Shown here: piece by piece, positions 20,216-29,236 of the stretch
How positions within the stretch are numbered: position 1 is the first letter of the stretch
Layout: each line of letters starts with the position of its first letter
Source of the DNA: Azolla caroliniana
Lineage: Eukaryota; Polypodiophyta
Reading direction: 5' to 3'
Assembly: GCA_043228905.1 (NCBI GenBank)
Contig: JBHGNT010000107.1
Location: 1-64,000 of the forward strand
DNA: 64,000 bases
Translations under genes and position numbers: made by a program
The notes under the pieces: generated by a model
The model's database searches: none
The model's input: the letters and a program-made list of their open reading frames with translations, nothing else
What the model was told of the DNA's origin: nothing

Positions 20216-20887
20216 ATGGAGAATCAACAAGAGGCGATGAACATGATGATGATGTTGGTTGAGCGGATGAAACAAGAACAACGCACGATGACGGAGATGA
20301 AGGCGGCAGTAGAGCGGCTTGTGCGACGAAATGGGGAATTCAACGGAAATGATGTGTCACGCTATCTACGTGACTACAAAGGGGAGATGATGCGATGTGG
20401 GATACCGGAAGGATTGCAAGTGATATCCTTTAGTCGGGTAGCCACGGATGAATTACAAGAAAGAATCTACAAGATACGGCAACAAAATCCAACATGGGGG
20501 TCCTTTGAAGAAGCTTTACGAGAGGCATATGACTATGAGAGATCGAAGGGACGAGATCGACGCGAGTTTCACGAATGGGTGGCATCGGAGAAGACCCACC
20601 GAAGTGCAACACAAGCATTCCTAGAGTTCGAGCATCGTCTTGCTCGACTCTCGGAGCGGGAACAACGATTGGTGGGGGAGGATAAAGTCCTAATGTTCGT
20701 AAAATCGATCGATCGAAAAGAAAGGATGGACATCGGGATCGAACTCAAAGACGATGACGGTACGAATGGTCTTACTGAAGATTGGGCCGAAGTCCAAAGG
20801 GTATGCCGGAGACATGATGAGAGGAAGATGAGAATCTTGTCAACGACATGGCCGATGAAGGATGGTCAATTGAAGACAAATGATTGA
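20216..20887 (+). CDS. G2 gag (capsid region)
   Basis: The ATG at 20216 (MENQQEAMNMM) follows the PBS-like leader by about 30 bases, so it was chosen over upstream frames that run through the palindrome. The 223-residue product has a Met/Glu/Gln-rich helical N-terminus, then NGNDVSRYLRDYKGEMMRCG, a central helical domain (WGSFEEALREAYDYERSKGR), and the block FLEFEHRLARLSEREQR followed by GLTEDWAEVQRVCRRHDERK. These blocks are shared with H gag (8634-9070) and a relic at 56050, so I call it retrotransposon Gag. A TGA at 20885 ends it before any zinc knuckle; the following frame (20888 on) may originally have been continuous. Confidence 0.72.
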   Translation: MENQQEAMNMMMMLVERMKQEQRTMTEMKAAVERLVRRNGEFNGNDVSRYLRDYKGEMMRCGIPEGLQVISFSRVATDELQERIYKIRQQNPTWGSFEEALREAYDYERSKGRDRREFHEWVASEKTHRSATQAFLEFEHRLARLSEREQRLVGEDKVLMFVKSIDRKERMDIGIELKDDDGTNGLTEDWAEVQRVCRRHDERKMRILSTTWPMKDGQLKTND

Positions 20888-21169
20888 GCCGATATGAAGG
20901 CCGAAATACAACATGATGGTGCGACGGAAGATGGTGTAAAACAAGCTACCCTCTTGTCTTGCGAAAGAACAATGACGAAGGATAAGGCCGATAACCCAAG
21001 TGTAGAAGAAAATTTCAGAATACAAGTGTCCGAAACATCGGGTGAAAAAGGAGTAAGCATAATTGATGCAGTGAAAGAGAGCAAGGAGGACTTGATTGAG
21101 GAGGTCACCACGAAAGATGACATCGAATCGAAGGTGGCTATGGACGAATCAACGACGGATGGCCATATC
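20888..21169 (+). pseudogene. G2 second open frame, part 1 (interrupted by S)
   Basis: An acidic Lys/Glu/Asp-rich frame (GVSIIDAVKESKEDLIEEVT, then MDESTTDGHI) continues in frame across the S insertion into 26946-27353 (ETSPPLIPES and onward). Joining the sides at the ATATC duplication restores the codons. No domain is recognised; it is the C-terminal extension of gag or a linker. Confidence 0.5.
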
Positions 21170-21171
21170 TG

Positions 21172-21236
21172 TCATAACTAGACTCGAACCCATAACCTTT
21201 TGTTACACGGGTCGAGACTTTACCATTAGGTTATGA
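21172..21236 (-). other. tRNA-like fold at the LTR start
   Basis: On the minus strand the ends pair perfectly over 7 bp (TCATAAC with GTTATGA). An A-box-like CTAATGGTAAAG and a B-box-like GGTTCGAGTCT lie at tRNA-like positions. The T stem pairs poorly, so it is not a working tRNA gene. The S2 LTR keeps the A-box-like half (near 53245-53260). Confidence 0.45.
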
Positions 21237-21345
21237 GTTGTAATTTGAAGGATATTATTTTCATTTAGGTTTTATTAGGAAATTGATGTATATTCCAGAT
21301 TTCTCTGGAACATTCTAGAAACTTCAGGAGTATTCCTGAAGACAC

Positions 21346-21354
21346 TATAAAAGG
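21346..21354 (+). promoter_or_regulatory. S LTR TATA box
   Basis: TATAAAAGG. The predicted transcript start 30-33 nt downstream coincides with AAATCGGTTCAA (21379-21390), the proposed self-primer. Confidence 0.8.
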
Positions 21355-21459
21355 AGGCGCAAGGCATTAGTTCGAACCAAATCGGTTCAACGCCAGTCTT
21401 AAGCCTTCTAACTACTGTTGTATATCTTCCGTCATATAATACATATATCTTTCGCATCA

Positions 21460-21499
<40 letters not shown>

Positions 21500-21638
21500 A
21501 CTCACTCATTCCTTCTCTCAAAGTTCGACACCTCTCATAGTACTAATCCTTCTTTGTCTTAGTACTATTCCCCAACAATAGTACTAATCCTTCTTTTAGT
21601 ACTAATTCCTTCTCTGCCTTAATAGAGTTCCTGACAGT

Positions 21639-21650
21639 TTGAACCGATTT
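21639..21650 (+). promoter_or_regulatory. S primer-binding site, self-priming type (predicted)
   Basis: TTGAACCGATTT, two bases inside the LTR, is a perfect 12-nt complement of AAATCGGTTCAA at 21379-21390, which starts 33 nt after the TATA box. Tf1/sushi elements prime reverse transcription with the folded 5' end of their own RNA in this arrangement. No TGG-type tRNA match is present. Confidence 0.8.
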
Positions 21651-21725
21651 TTCCCTACTAGTCTCCCTCTTCCTTCTGTCTCTCTCCTTTCCTACTAGTC
21701 TCTTATTTCCCTTTTCCTTCATCCC

Positions 21726-22895
21726 ATGGCCACCGTTAGCGCTGAAGAGTATCAATCCGTTTTCTCGGAATTTCAGTGCTTGAAAGAGAAGTTTCATGCT
21801 TTGGAACAAGAAAATCAACGCTTGTTGGGGGATCTTCAGCAAATTTCCTTAGAAAAGCAGCAAACGCAACAACAGCATGGGGAACTTGCGTTACGCGTGC
21901 AACAACTCGAAGCAACCATCGTAGCAATGCAACAACAAGGGCACGGAGCACAAGGGATTCATAAAGAACCCAAGATTGGCCTTCCCACGAAGTTCGATGG
22001 AACGCGATCGCAGTTTAGAGGGTTTCTTAACCAGGTACGGTTAGTTATTCAAATGCATCCGTCCCGATATCCCACCGATGCATCACGAGTGGGTTTAGTA
22101 GGCACGTTGTTAAATGGCTCAGCATTAGCATGGTTCGCTCCGCTACTAGAAAAGGAATCTCCAGTACTAAATAATTTTGAAGAATTCATAAGTGAGTTTA
22201 AAGCATGTTTTGGAGATACTGACAGCATAAGGACTGCAATCAACAAAATCCGGCGATTACGCCAAGGTGACCGTCCAGCCTCCGCATATGCTGCAGATTT
22301 CCGCCTACTCGCCGCCGATATCCCCTGGGATGATCAAGCATTGATGGAGCAGTTCCGCTATGGTCTACGCAACGATGTCAAGGATTTACTCTTGACTTTC
22401 CCTGAAGAGCCAAAATCATTAACAGAAGCAATCAGTCGAGCGGTCAGATGTGACAACCGCCTCTTCGAGCGACGTTCGGAACGACAATTTCAGATGCCGA
22501 GGGCAAGATCCGAGCCTACCTATGCCTCAATGGTAGCGAAACCTTTTCAAAGGGAGTCACATAATGCGCCTCCAGTAAGTACTCCAACTCCAATGGAAAT
22601 TGACACTACACGTCGTCGTGGGCCGCTATCGGAGGAGGAAAAGCAACGACGCCGAACAAACCGATTATGCCTTTATTGCGGTGGACCAGGGCATATCGCG
22701 ATAAACTGTCCCCATAGACCAAGAAGGCAGGTAAACCAAGTCATTGTTAGTTCTGACTATACTAAACCCGAGTCTATGTCAGTAGGAATCTCTGATAATC
22801 CTCATAGTCATAATAGTCCTAATAGTACTAATAGTCCGAATCTCGCAAACAAATTTGATGTCCTTAGCCAATTAGAAGAAGAGTTAAACGACTAA
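21726..22895 (+). CDS. Chromovirus S Gag
   Basis: The 389-residue protein starts at the first ATG after the PBS (MATVSAEEYQSVFSEFQCLK). Residues ~10-75 form a Gln/Glu-rich coiled coil. Residues ~80-260 are the retrotransposon capsid domain (PTKFDGTRSQFRGFLNQVR, SALAWFAPLLEKES, FKACFGDTDSIRTAINKIRR). Residues ~315-332 hold one CCHC knuckle (CLYCGGPGHIAINC). The frame is intact. Gag assembles particles and packages RNA. Pol follows in the -1 frame with a short overlap and the heptamer GTTAAAC six bases before the gag stop codon, so Gag-Pol is probably made by -1 frameshifting. Confidence 0.93.
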   Translation: MATVSAEEYQSVFSEFQCLKEKFHALEQENQRLLGDLQQISLEKQQTQQQHGELALRVQQLEATIVAMQQQGHGAQGIHKEPKIGLPTKFDGTRSQFRGFLNQVRLVIQMHPSRYPTDASRVGLVGTLLNGSALAWFAPLLEKESPVLNNFEEFISEFKACFGDTDSIRTAINKIRRLRQGDRPASAYAADFRLLAADIPWDDQALMEQFRYGLRNDVKDLLLTFPEEPKSLTEAISRAVRCDNRLFERRSERQFQMPRARSEPTYASMVAKPFQRESHNAPPVSTPTPMEIDTTRRRGPLSEEEKQRRRTNRLCLYCGGPGHIAINCPHRPRRQVNQVIVSSDYTKPESMSVGISDNPHSHNSPNSTNSPNLANKFDVLSQLEEELND

Positions 22896-25800
22896 GTCCA
22901 GCCAAAATAGGAGCCGTTTGGTTGGACAGCCCTAGATCTGTGCAGCCCATTAGTGGTTCCATTCCCTCTAAGCAAGTTAGTGATGTGTTCGTAGTCCAAG
23001 TAGCAGTTAGTACTAAAAGTACCCCTCCAGTACATACCTTAGCCCTTCTAGATTCCGGAGCTAATTCTTGCTTCATGGATAGGAATTTTGCCCGAGCTCA
23101 TCAGATATCTCTCAGAAAGCTCCCATGTCCAGCCTCAGTAGTAGTCATTGATGGTCGTCCCATTGCTTCTGGTAATATCATAGAAGAGTCGGAACCCGTT
23201 AATATTGTCCTAGATAACTTAACATGTGTAGTATCATTTAATATTATTAGTATTCCAGAACATCCCATAGTTTTAGGATTACCATGGTTCGAGTTACATG
23301 ACCCAGACATAGATTGGAGGACAAGGGAAATCCGGTTGCGACAAACCCAAGGATCTACCCAGAAGGTTGCAACCATTTCGCTACGTCAGTTGCGTGAGGA
23401 AGGGCGCAAGGAGGAAATGTTTCTCTTTGCAATATCAGTACAACCCTCCAGCACCACCAAAGAGGAGTCCACCGTTCAACTTCCCGAGAAGTATCGTCAG
23501 TATGCTGATGTGTTCGATAAAGTACAAGCCAACACACTTCCTCATCATCGGCCGTACGACTGCGCCATCGACTTACAACCGGGAAAAGAGCCGCCATGGG
23601 GGCCGATCTACAATTTGTCACCAACCGAGCTAGAAGTCCTTCGAGCCTATATAGAGGAGAATTTGGAGAACGGTTTCATTCGGCATTCGAAATCTCCAGC
23701 CGGCGCACCCATTTTCTTCGTCAAGAAAAAAGATGGCTCGCTTCGACTCGTTGTAGATTACCGTGGCTTGAATAAGGTCACAGTAAGAAATAGGTATGCT
23801 CTTCCCCTTATCTCAAGTCTTTTAGAACGGATCAACGGTGCCAGGTTCTTCACGAAGATCAACTTACGAGGAGCCTATAACCTCGTACGGATCCGACCAG
23901 GAGATGAATGGAAGACCGCGTTTCGCACCAGATATGGGCACTTCGAGTATACGGTCATGCCGTTCGGACTCACTAATGCGCCGGCAGTCTTCCAGCACAT
24001 GGCGAATGATATATTTCGAGACCTCTTGGATGATTTTTTGATCATCTATTTGGATGATCTACTGGTTTATTCAAAGACCCAAGAAGAACATGATTCTCAT
24101 GTACTATTAGTACTAAAACGACTTCGAGAACATGGTCTGTATGCAAAGTTAGAGAAATGTAGTTTCGGGTGCAACCAAGTGGAGTTTCTCGGCTATGTCA
24201 TCTCCTCAGAAGGCATATCTATGGACCCAGCCAAGGTCAAAACGGTGATAGAATGGCACACTCCGCGTTCGGTGCGGGATGTGCAATGCTTCCTAGGCTT
24301 TGCAAATTTCTACCGGAAGTTCATACAAAATTACTCAAAAATTGTGCTGCCTCTCACACAGCTCACCAGGAAGGGACAATCATTCATTTGGTCTAAAGAG
24401 ACGGACATGGCTTTCGAGAGTCTTAAGAAGGCGTTTACATCAGCTCCAATTTTAGGTCATGTGGATCCGGAAAAACCATTCATTATCGAAGCTGATGCAT
24501 CGGATTTCGCATTGGGGAGCATTCTGTCACAACAGGGTAACGACGAGAAGCTACATCCTGTGGCTTTCCACTCCTGTAAGTTTGATGCCGCCGAAATCAA
24601 CTACGAAATTCATGATAAAGAGCTATTAGCAATAGTTGATTCTTTTATGCAATGGAGGCATTTCCTGGAGGGATCTCCTCATCAGGTCACTGTATTCAGT
24701 GACCACAAGAACCTTGCCTACTTTCAAGATGCTCGTGTACTGAATCGACGTCAAGCTCGGTGGGCCCATTTCCTCACACGCTTCGACTTCAAAATTACAT
24801 ATCGTCCGGGGAAGCACCAAGGGAAGGCAGATGCATTATCACGGCGTTCGTATCTAACACCACGTCCCGGTGAGCCAGCTTTCGATAACCAGAAGCAAGT
24901 AATCTTGGGTCCAGCACGACTGCAAGCAGCACAGATCTTTGACATGCCCGTGGATTCCGACATTACCAATACTATACGTGAGGACTTGAAGACTGACGCT
25001 TTCGCCCAAGCTATACTAGCACAAATTGACCCCTCTCGAGCGTCATGTTCACAATCACAATCACCAGGTACGGATTATCGGCAATTCAAATACTGTGATG
25101 GATTACTCTTCTTTAAAGAACTTTTGTATGTTCCTAATGGTTCTTGCCGCCTTCGAGTAGTACAAAACTGCCATGACACATATACAGCAGGACATTTTGG
25201 TAGTACTAAAACATTAGATTTAGTACAACGATCATTCTGGTGGCCCCGTATGCGACAATTTGTCGAAGATTTTGTTCGGACTTGCGATACATGCTGCAGA
25301 GCGAAAATGCCAAGACATCATCCATATGGTTTATTAGAACCATTACCAATTCCAAGCAAGCCATGGCAATCCATTGCTCTTGACTTCATTACAGATCTTC
25401 CAGTCTCTAAGGGATTCAGTGCGATTCTCACAGTGGTGGATCGATATACGAAGATGGCTCATTTCTTACCATGTACTAAAGAAATATCTAGTGAAGACAC
25501 CGCCGAAATTGTCATGCGGGAAGTATGTCGGCATCATGGACTCCCTGATAATATCATCAGCGATCGTGGACCCCAGTTTGTGTCAAAATTCTGGAAGCAC
25601 CTTTTTAAAATGCTGAAGGTCACTTGTAACCTCTCCTCCGGCTACCACCCACAAACCGACGGTCAAGCCGAACGAACAAATCAAACACTGGAGCAGTATC
25701 TGCGGTGCTTTCTCAACTATCATCAGAATGACTGGGCAGATATTCTTCCGTTCGCCGAATTTGCCTATAATAACGCTATCCACGCATCGACTAAAGTCAC

Positions 25801-26479
25801 GCCATTCTACGCTTATACGGGATATCATCCCCGGTGGTGTGTCCTTGAAACCCCAGAAGTGTCCACAAATCCTTGCGCGGAGGATCGTTTGGAGCGGTTA
25901 CGCAAGATACAAGCGGATTTATCTACTCAACTCCAGCAAGCTCAACAATCACACAAGGACTACGCAGATCGTCATCGACTTCCATCCAGTTTTAACATTG
26001 GAGATCGGGTGTGGCTGCTACGACGACACATCAAGACTACTCGCCCATGTGAGAAGTTGGATTATCGACGATTAGGTCCTTTCTGTATTATCGGGAAGAT
26101 TAATGATGTCGCTTTTCGTCTCGAGCTACCTCCGCAACTTCGGATACACCCGGTGTTTCATAGTTCTCTCCTCGAACCCTATCACGAGAGCACTATCCCA
26201 GGACGTACTATACAACCTCCACCTCCTATCGAGCTCGAAGATGGACCTGAGTATGAGGTCGCTGCCATCCTCGATTCCAAGATTGTTCGCAACAAGCTCT
26301 ACTATCTAGTCGATTGGCTAGGATATAGTCCCAGCGAGCGTACTTGGGAACCGATCGAGAATGTGACCAATGCTCGTGCTCTTCTAGAAGACTTCCATCG
26401 ACGATATCCCGAGAAACCGGGTCCTCAATCCAAAACGACTCGTGAAACTCGTCGTTTTAAAGGGGGGATAGTGTCATAA
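22868..26479 (+). CDS. Chromovirus S Pol with chromodomain; RT motif A changed
   Basis: The frame is open from 22868 to the stop at 26477-26479 without interruption. Residues below count from the TTG at 22922. Protease: LLDSGANSCFMD near residue 44. [20 protein letters not shown], motif A FTKINLRGAYN, and YLDD at 376-379. RNase [17 protein letters not shown]. Integrase: HHCC ([22 protein letters not shown]), catalytic D821, D881 and E917, with the exact D,D35E spacing. Chromodomain at ~1110-1162 (EYEVAAILDSKIV, YYLVDWLGY, WEPIENV), which targets integration to marked chromatin. Oddity: residue 314 is Asn (AAC, 23861-23863) where the catalytic motif-A Asp is expected and S2 has Asp. RT of this copy should be inactive although everything else is intact. 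Confidence 0.95.
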   Translation, partial: PIRRRVKRLSPAKIGAVWLDSPRSVQPISGSIPSKQVSDVFVVQVAVSTKSTPPVHTLALLDSGANSCFMDRNFARAHQISLRKLPCPASVVVIDGRPIASGNIIEESEPVNIVLDNLTCVVSFNIISIPEHPIVLGLPWFELHDPDIDWRTREIRLRQTQGSTQKVATISLRQLREEGRKEEMFLFAISVQPSSTTKEESTVQLPEKYRQYADVFDKVQANTLPHHRPYDCAIDLQPGKEPPWGPIYNLSPTELEVLRAYIEENLENGFIRHSKSPAGAPIFFVKKKDGSLRLVVDYRGLNKVTVRNRYALPLISSLLERINGARFFTKINLRGAYNLVRIRPGDEWKTAFRTRYGHFEYTVMPFGLTNAPAVFQHMANDIFRDLLDDFLIIYLDDLLVYSKTQEEHDSHVLLVLKRLREHGLYAKLEKCSFGCNQVEFLGYVISSEGISMDPAKVKTVIEWHTPRSVRDVQCFLGFANFYRKFIQNYSKIVLPLTQLTRKGQSFIWSKETDMAFESLKKAFTSAPILGHVDPEKPFIIEADASDFALGSILSQQGNDEKLHPVAFHSCKFDAAEINYEIHDKELLAIVDSFMQWRHFLEGSPHQVTVFSDHKNLAYFQDARVLNRRQARWAHFLTRFDFKITYRPGKHQGKADALSRRSYLTPRPGEPAFDNQKQVILGPARLQAAQIFDMPVDSDITNTIREDLKTDAFAQAILAQIDPSRASCSQSQSPGTDYRQFKYCDGLLFFKELLYVPNGSCRLRVVQNCHDTYTAGHFGSTKTLDLVQRSFWWPRMRQFVEDFVRTCDTCCRAKMPRHHPYGLLEPLPIPSKPWQSIALDFITDLPVSKGFSAILTVVDRYTKMAHFLPCTKEISSEDTAEIVMREVCRHHGLPDNIISDRGPQFVSKFWKHLFKMLKVTCNLSSGYHPQTDGQAERTNQTLEQYLRCFLNYHQNDWADILPFAEFAYNNAIHASTKVTPFYAYTGYHPRWCVLETPEVSTNPCAEDRLERLRKIQADLSTQLQQAQQSHKDYADRHRLPSSFNIGDRVWLLRRHIKTTRPCEKLDYRRLGPFCIIGKINDVAFRLELPPQLRIHPVFHSSLLEPYHESTIPGRTIQPPPPIELEDGPEYEVAAILDSKIVRNKLYYLVDWLGYSPSERTWEPIENVTNARALLEDFHRRYPEKPGPQSKTTRETRRFKGGIVS
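22883..22889 (+). promoter_or_regulatory. Probable -1 frameshift site GTTAAAC
   Basis: G-TTA-AAC in the gag frame shifts to GTT-AAA, which is the pol frame. Pol frame is open from 22868, overlaps gag by 28 nt and has no ATG near its start. The heptamer is also present at the same place in S2. GTTAAAC is a known slippery heptamer in arteriviruses. Confidence 0.6.
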
Positions 26480-26761
26480 CTAGACTCGAACCCATAACCT
26501 TTTGTTACACGGGTCGAGACTTTACCATTAGGTTATGAGTTGTAATTTGAAGGATATTATTTTCATTTAGGTTTTATTAGGAAATTGATGTATATTCCAG
26601 ATTTCTCTGGAACATTCTAGAAACTTCAGGAGTATTCCTGAAGACACTATAAAAGGAGGCGCAAGGCATTAGTTCGAACCAAATCGGTTCAACGCCAGTC
26701 TTAAGCCTTCTAACTACTGTTGTATATCTTCCGTCATATAATACATATATCTTTCGCATCA

Positions 26762-26803
<42 letters not shown>

Positions 26804-26940
26804 ACTCACTCATTCCTTCTCTCAAAGTTCGACACCTCTCATAGTACTAATCCTTCTCTGTCTTAGTACTATTCCCCAACAATAGTACTAATCCTTCTTT
26901 TAGTACTAATTCCTTCTCTGCCTTAATAGAGTTCCTGACA
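26472..26940 (+). repeat. S 3' LTR (469 bp)
   Basis: TGTCATAACTAG to TTCCTGACA, preceded by the polypurine tract AAAGGGGGGATAG (26459-26471). It is nearly identical to the 5' LTR. Confidence 0.95.
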
Positions 26941-26945
26941 ATATC

Positions 26946-27353
26946 GAGACTTCGCCACCACTGATTCCAGAGAGTGCGGCGGTTGCGTTCAAAAGGCAAC
27001 GTGAGACCGAAGAGACGGAAGGTGGCGGAGAGAAAACAAAGGTCGAAGCCCATGCGTATGACGGAGAGATAGCCGAGAATATGGCTATGGGTGAAACAAC
27101 GGAGGATGATAATACCGAGGATTCCTACCCACTAATTCTAGAGACTTCGGCGGTTGTGTCCGAGAACCAACGTGAGACCGGAGAGACGGGATGTGGCAGC
27201 AAGAAAGGTAAAGTCGGAAGCCAGTTCAGATGGAAGGTGATCCGGATGGGATTCCGATCCGAAAGAAAGCCGAACCGGGTAAAAGAGGATTCAACCAAAA
27301 GTCGACCCGAAAGAAAGTCGAACCGAAAGGAAGAGAATTCGGCCGAAAGATGA
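26946..27353 (+). pseudogene. G2 second open frame, part 2
   Basis: This continues the frame broken by S. It is acidic at first (ETEETEGGGEKTKVEAH), then has a repeat of itself (NTEDSYPLILETSAV), then turns strongly basic (FRSERKPNRVKEDSTKSRPE) and stops at 27351-27353. The basic half is built from short Arg/Lys/Pro repeats that extend into the next region. No enzymatic motif is visible. It may be a nucleic-acid-binding tail. Confidence 0.5.
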
Positions 27354-28016
27354 CACAAACAAAAGCCGAACCGGGCGAATGAGGATTCGGCTGAAAGACG
27401 ACCCGAAAGAAAGCCGACTCGAAAAGGGGTCGACTCGGTCAAAACCGATCGACCGAGTCTGACTTGGCCGAACGCGAATATGGATGGAAGCCGACCTAGC
27501 CGAAAGCCGATCGGATGAGACCAATCCGGAAAGAAGCTAATCCGACTCAATCGGAGGTTGGACCGGTCGAGGCTGGTGAAAACGAGGAAAAGAAAGCCAA
27601 CCGAAACCGAAACCGATAGATCGAAACCGGGCCGAAAGGAGACCGACTCAATCGAAACCGAACAACCAATTCCGATTCGGCCGAATACGAATCCGATCGG
27701 AAGCCGATCAAACCGAAAGTCGATCGGACGAGAGCGATCCGGAAAAAAGCGATCCGGAAAAAAGTCAAGGTTGATGAAGACAAGAAAGAGGCCAGTAAAA
27801 GACACTACCACGAATGACAAGGGCCAAGAATATGACGAGAGAGAACAAAGAATATGGTGGATCGGATGGCGACAATGGTTTGGGTGGAAAGAATGGGTCT
27901 ACTCAAAATGGAGAGACAAAGTTGACATAGCGGGACAAATGGAGGATGAAGGGGAGACAACGAGCATCGGCAACTTCGGCACATACCGGAGGATGTGCGG
28001 GTTCGGAGGGGGCGAG
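27354..28016 (+). repeat. G2 degenerate CCGAAAG/CCGATCGGA repeats, spacer and purine tract
   Basis: Short imperfect repeats (GAAAGCCGA, CCGATCGGA, GAGATCCGGA types) run to about 27800. They are followed by non-repetitive sequence and by GGAGGGGGCGAG (28005-28016), the polypurine tract next to the 3' LTR. Confidence 0.7.
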
Positions 28017-28808
28017 TGTCGTAGTGTATTTCGTACACTACGTGAAAAAGTAAAAATAATATAACCGATTTAATTACATATAAATAAATAAAATAAGAAT
28101 ATCAAAATATTTATCACGTGCATAGGGCAAGATTCGAACCCTGTACCTCCACGTAACCAAACCTCAACTTTACAATTACGCTACCTTATCTTTAGTGTTA
28201 TACAAATAGATTTAATAACTATAAGTGCTTTATTTTCGCCTACCATTATTAAAAAGTAAATCATGCATTTTTAGAGTGCGTGAATATTTTATAGAAAAAT
28301 GCAAGCAACTAAAAAGTGACTCATGCACATCTAGCGTGCATGAGCACTATATTTAGCAAATAAAAGCAAGGATTAGAAAAGCATCACATGCACATTTAGT
28401 GTGCATGAACATATTAGAAAAAAAACGCATGTAGCTATGCTTAGTCTCTCCCATCACTACATAAGGATGGGGAGCACAATGTAATAGGTGTGTGAAATAT
28501 TTGGAAATTGGATATATTTCTGAAAACACCAACCGATTAATATAATCATGGGATTCACGAAAATAATATAATCTATACTTGTGGGATTCACAAGTTTCTT
28601 ATATCTTTCTTTCAATCTAAATACATATTCTTATCTAAATATTGATTAATCGAATACAATACACTCGTGGGATTCACGAAATTTCTATCTCTCTTTCTAA
28701 TAATCTATTCATTACTAGCCTCATCTCATATTCTTCTTTCTCCTAGTCCAAAACCCCAGTGGTTCCCACCCGACTCACGCAAACGATCCGGAGCCGAAAG
28801 GCACGACA
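28017..28808 (+). repeat. G2 3' LTR (792 bp)
   Basis: It starts TGTCGTAGTGTATTTC and ends GCCGAAAGGCACGACA. The first 30 bp can form a hairpin (AGTGTATTTCGTACACT). An antisense tRNA-like patch lies at 28125-28195 (B-box complement GATTCGAACCC). The end region CTCCTAGTCCAAAACCCC is shared with the H LTR. Confidence 0.8.
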
Positions 28809-28818
28809 CCGGCTCTTA

Positions 28819-29236
28819 TTAACCCAGTTCTGACTCCTCCCTTGGCTGCGGCTCCTCGGGGCGGGGCTTTGGTATACTGTCCCTTAACGGACTTGATTCC
28901 TCCCCTCTGTGGCCCTCGTCACGTGTCTGTTTGCGACATACTAGGGGCTTGATAGGTTCTTCTTCCTCCTCCTCTACTAGGGTGCCGCTATTGATTAACG
29001 CCGCCAAGGGGTCTTGCTCTTGTGGTTGTTCCGATGGTTGTTCGGGCCGGTGCAGCTTAATTTTCAAGGGTCTCACCGGTGTCTCCTTCTCAATCGTACG
29101 CTTCCGGCTAGGCTGCTCCTTCGCCTTTTGTGAGGAGTCGGCCGCTTTCCATCCAATCACCTGTTTAGCCAGTAGTTGCTACCTTTTTGACGATGGGTTG
29201 GGGGCTTGATTCAGTCAGTCGCCCCCGCTTCTTCGG
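28819..29236 (-). pseudogene. T2 acidic/Pro-rich accessory segment downstream of aORF1
   Basis: From a frame change after aORF1, a minus-strand frame runs IGWKAADSSQKAKEQPSRKR then acidic runs (VEEEEEEPIKPLVC) and PRPEEPQPREESELG to a stop near 28819. It is low-complexity, charged and without a known fold. It lies directly beside the G2 insertion; before that insertion it led into aORF2 at 20144, so this is the N-terminal or linker part of the T accessory region. Confidence 0.45.

Larger units (their letters stand above)
21170..21636 (+). repeat. S 5' LTR (467 bp)
   Basis: From TGTCATAACTAG to TTCCTGACA. It holds a tRNA-like start (21172-21236), TATA box TATAAAAGG (21346-21354), a CT microsatellite (21464-21495), and AGTACTAAT-type repeats near its end. 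Confidence 0.95.
21170..26940 (+). mobile_element. Full-length chromovirus S (5.77 kb), TSD ATATC
   Basis: LTRs 21170-21636 and 26472-26940 are nearly identical (one substitution seen, plus a CT-repeat length difference). ATATC duplications lie at 21165-21169 and 26941-26945. The order gag, protease, RT, RNase H, integrase, chromodomain is Ty3/gypsy chromovirus. It is the youngest and most complete element in the nest. Confidence 0.97.
20146..28808 (+). mobile_element. G2: gag-only gypsy-type element
   Basis: It contains a collapsed 5' LTR (20146-20177), leader TTTGGTGAACCCGACGTG, gag, a long basic repeat-rich region, purine tract and 3' LTR (28017-28808). No protease, RT or integrase is present. 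CCGG occurs on both outer sides (20142-20145 and 28809-28812), probably part of the TSD. S is inserted at 21170. The gag is related to H gag, so G2 may have used proteins of an H-like relative. Confidence 0.68.

Noticed and set aside
27125-27820. 231-codon minus-strand frame rich in Phe/Arg/Ser
   Set aside because: Antisense of the G2 basic repeats; composition artefact.
28125-28195. A tRNA gene on the minus strand
   Set aside because: The A and B box motifs are there, but T-stem and acceptor pairing are poor; it lies inside the G2 LTR.
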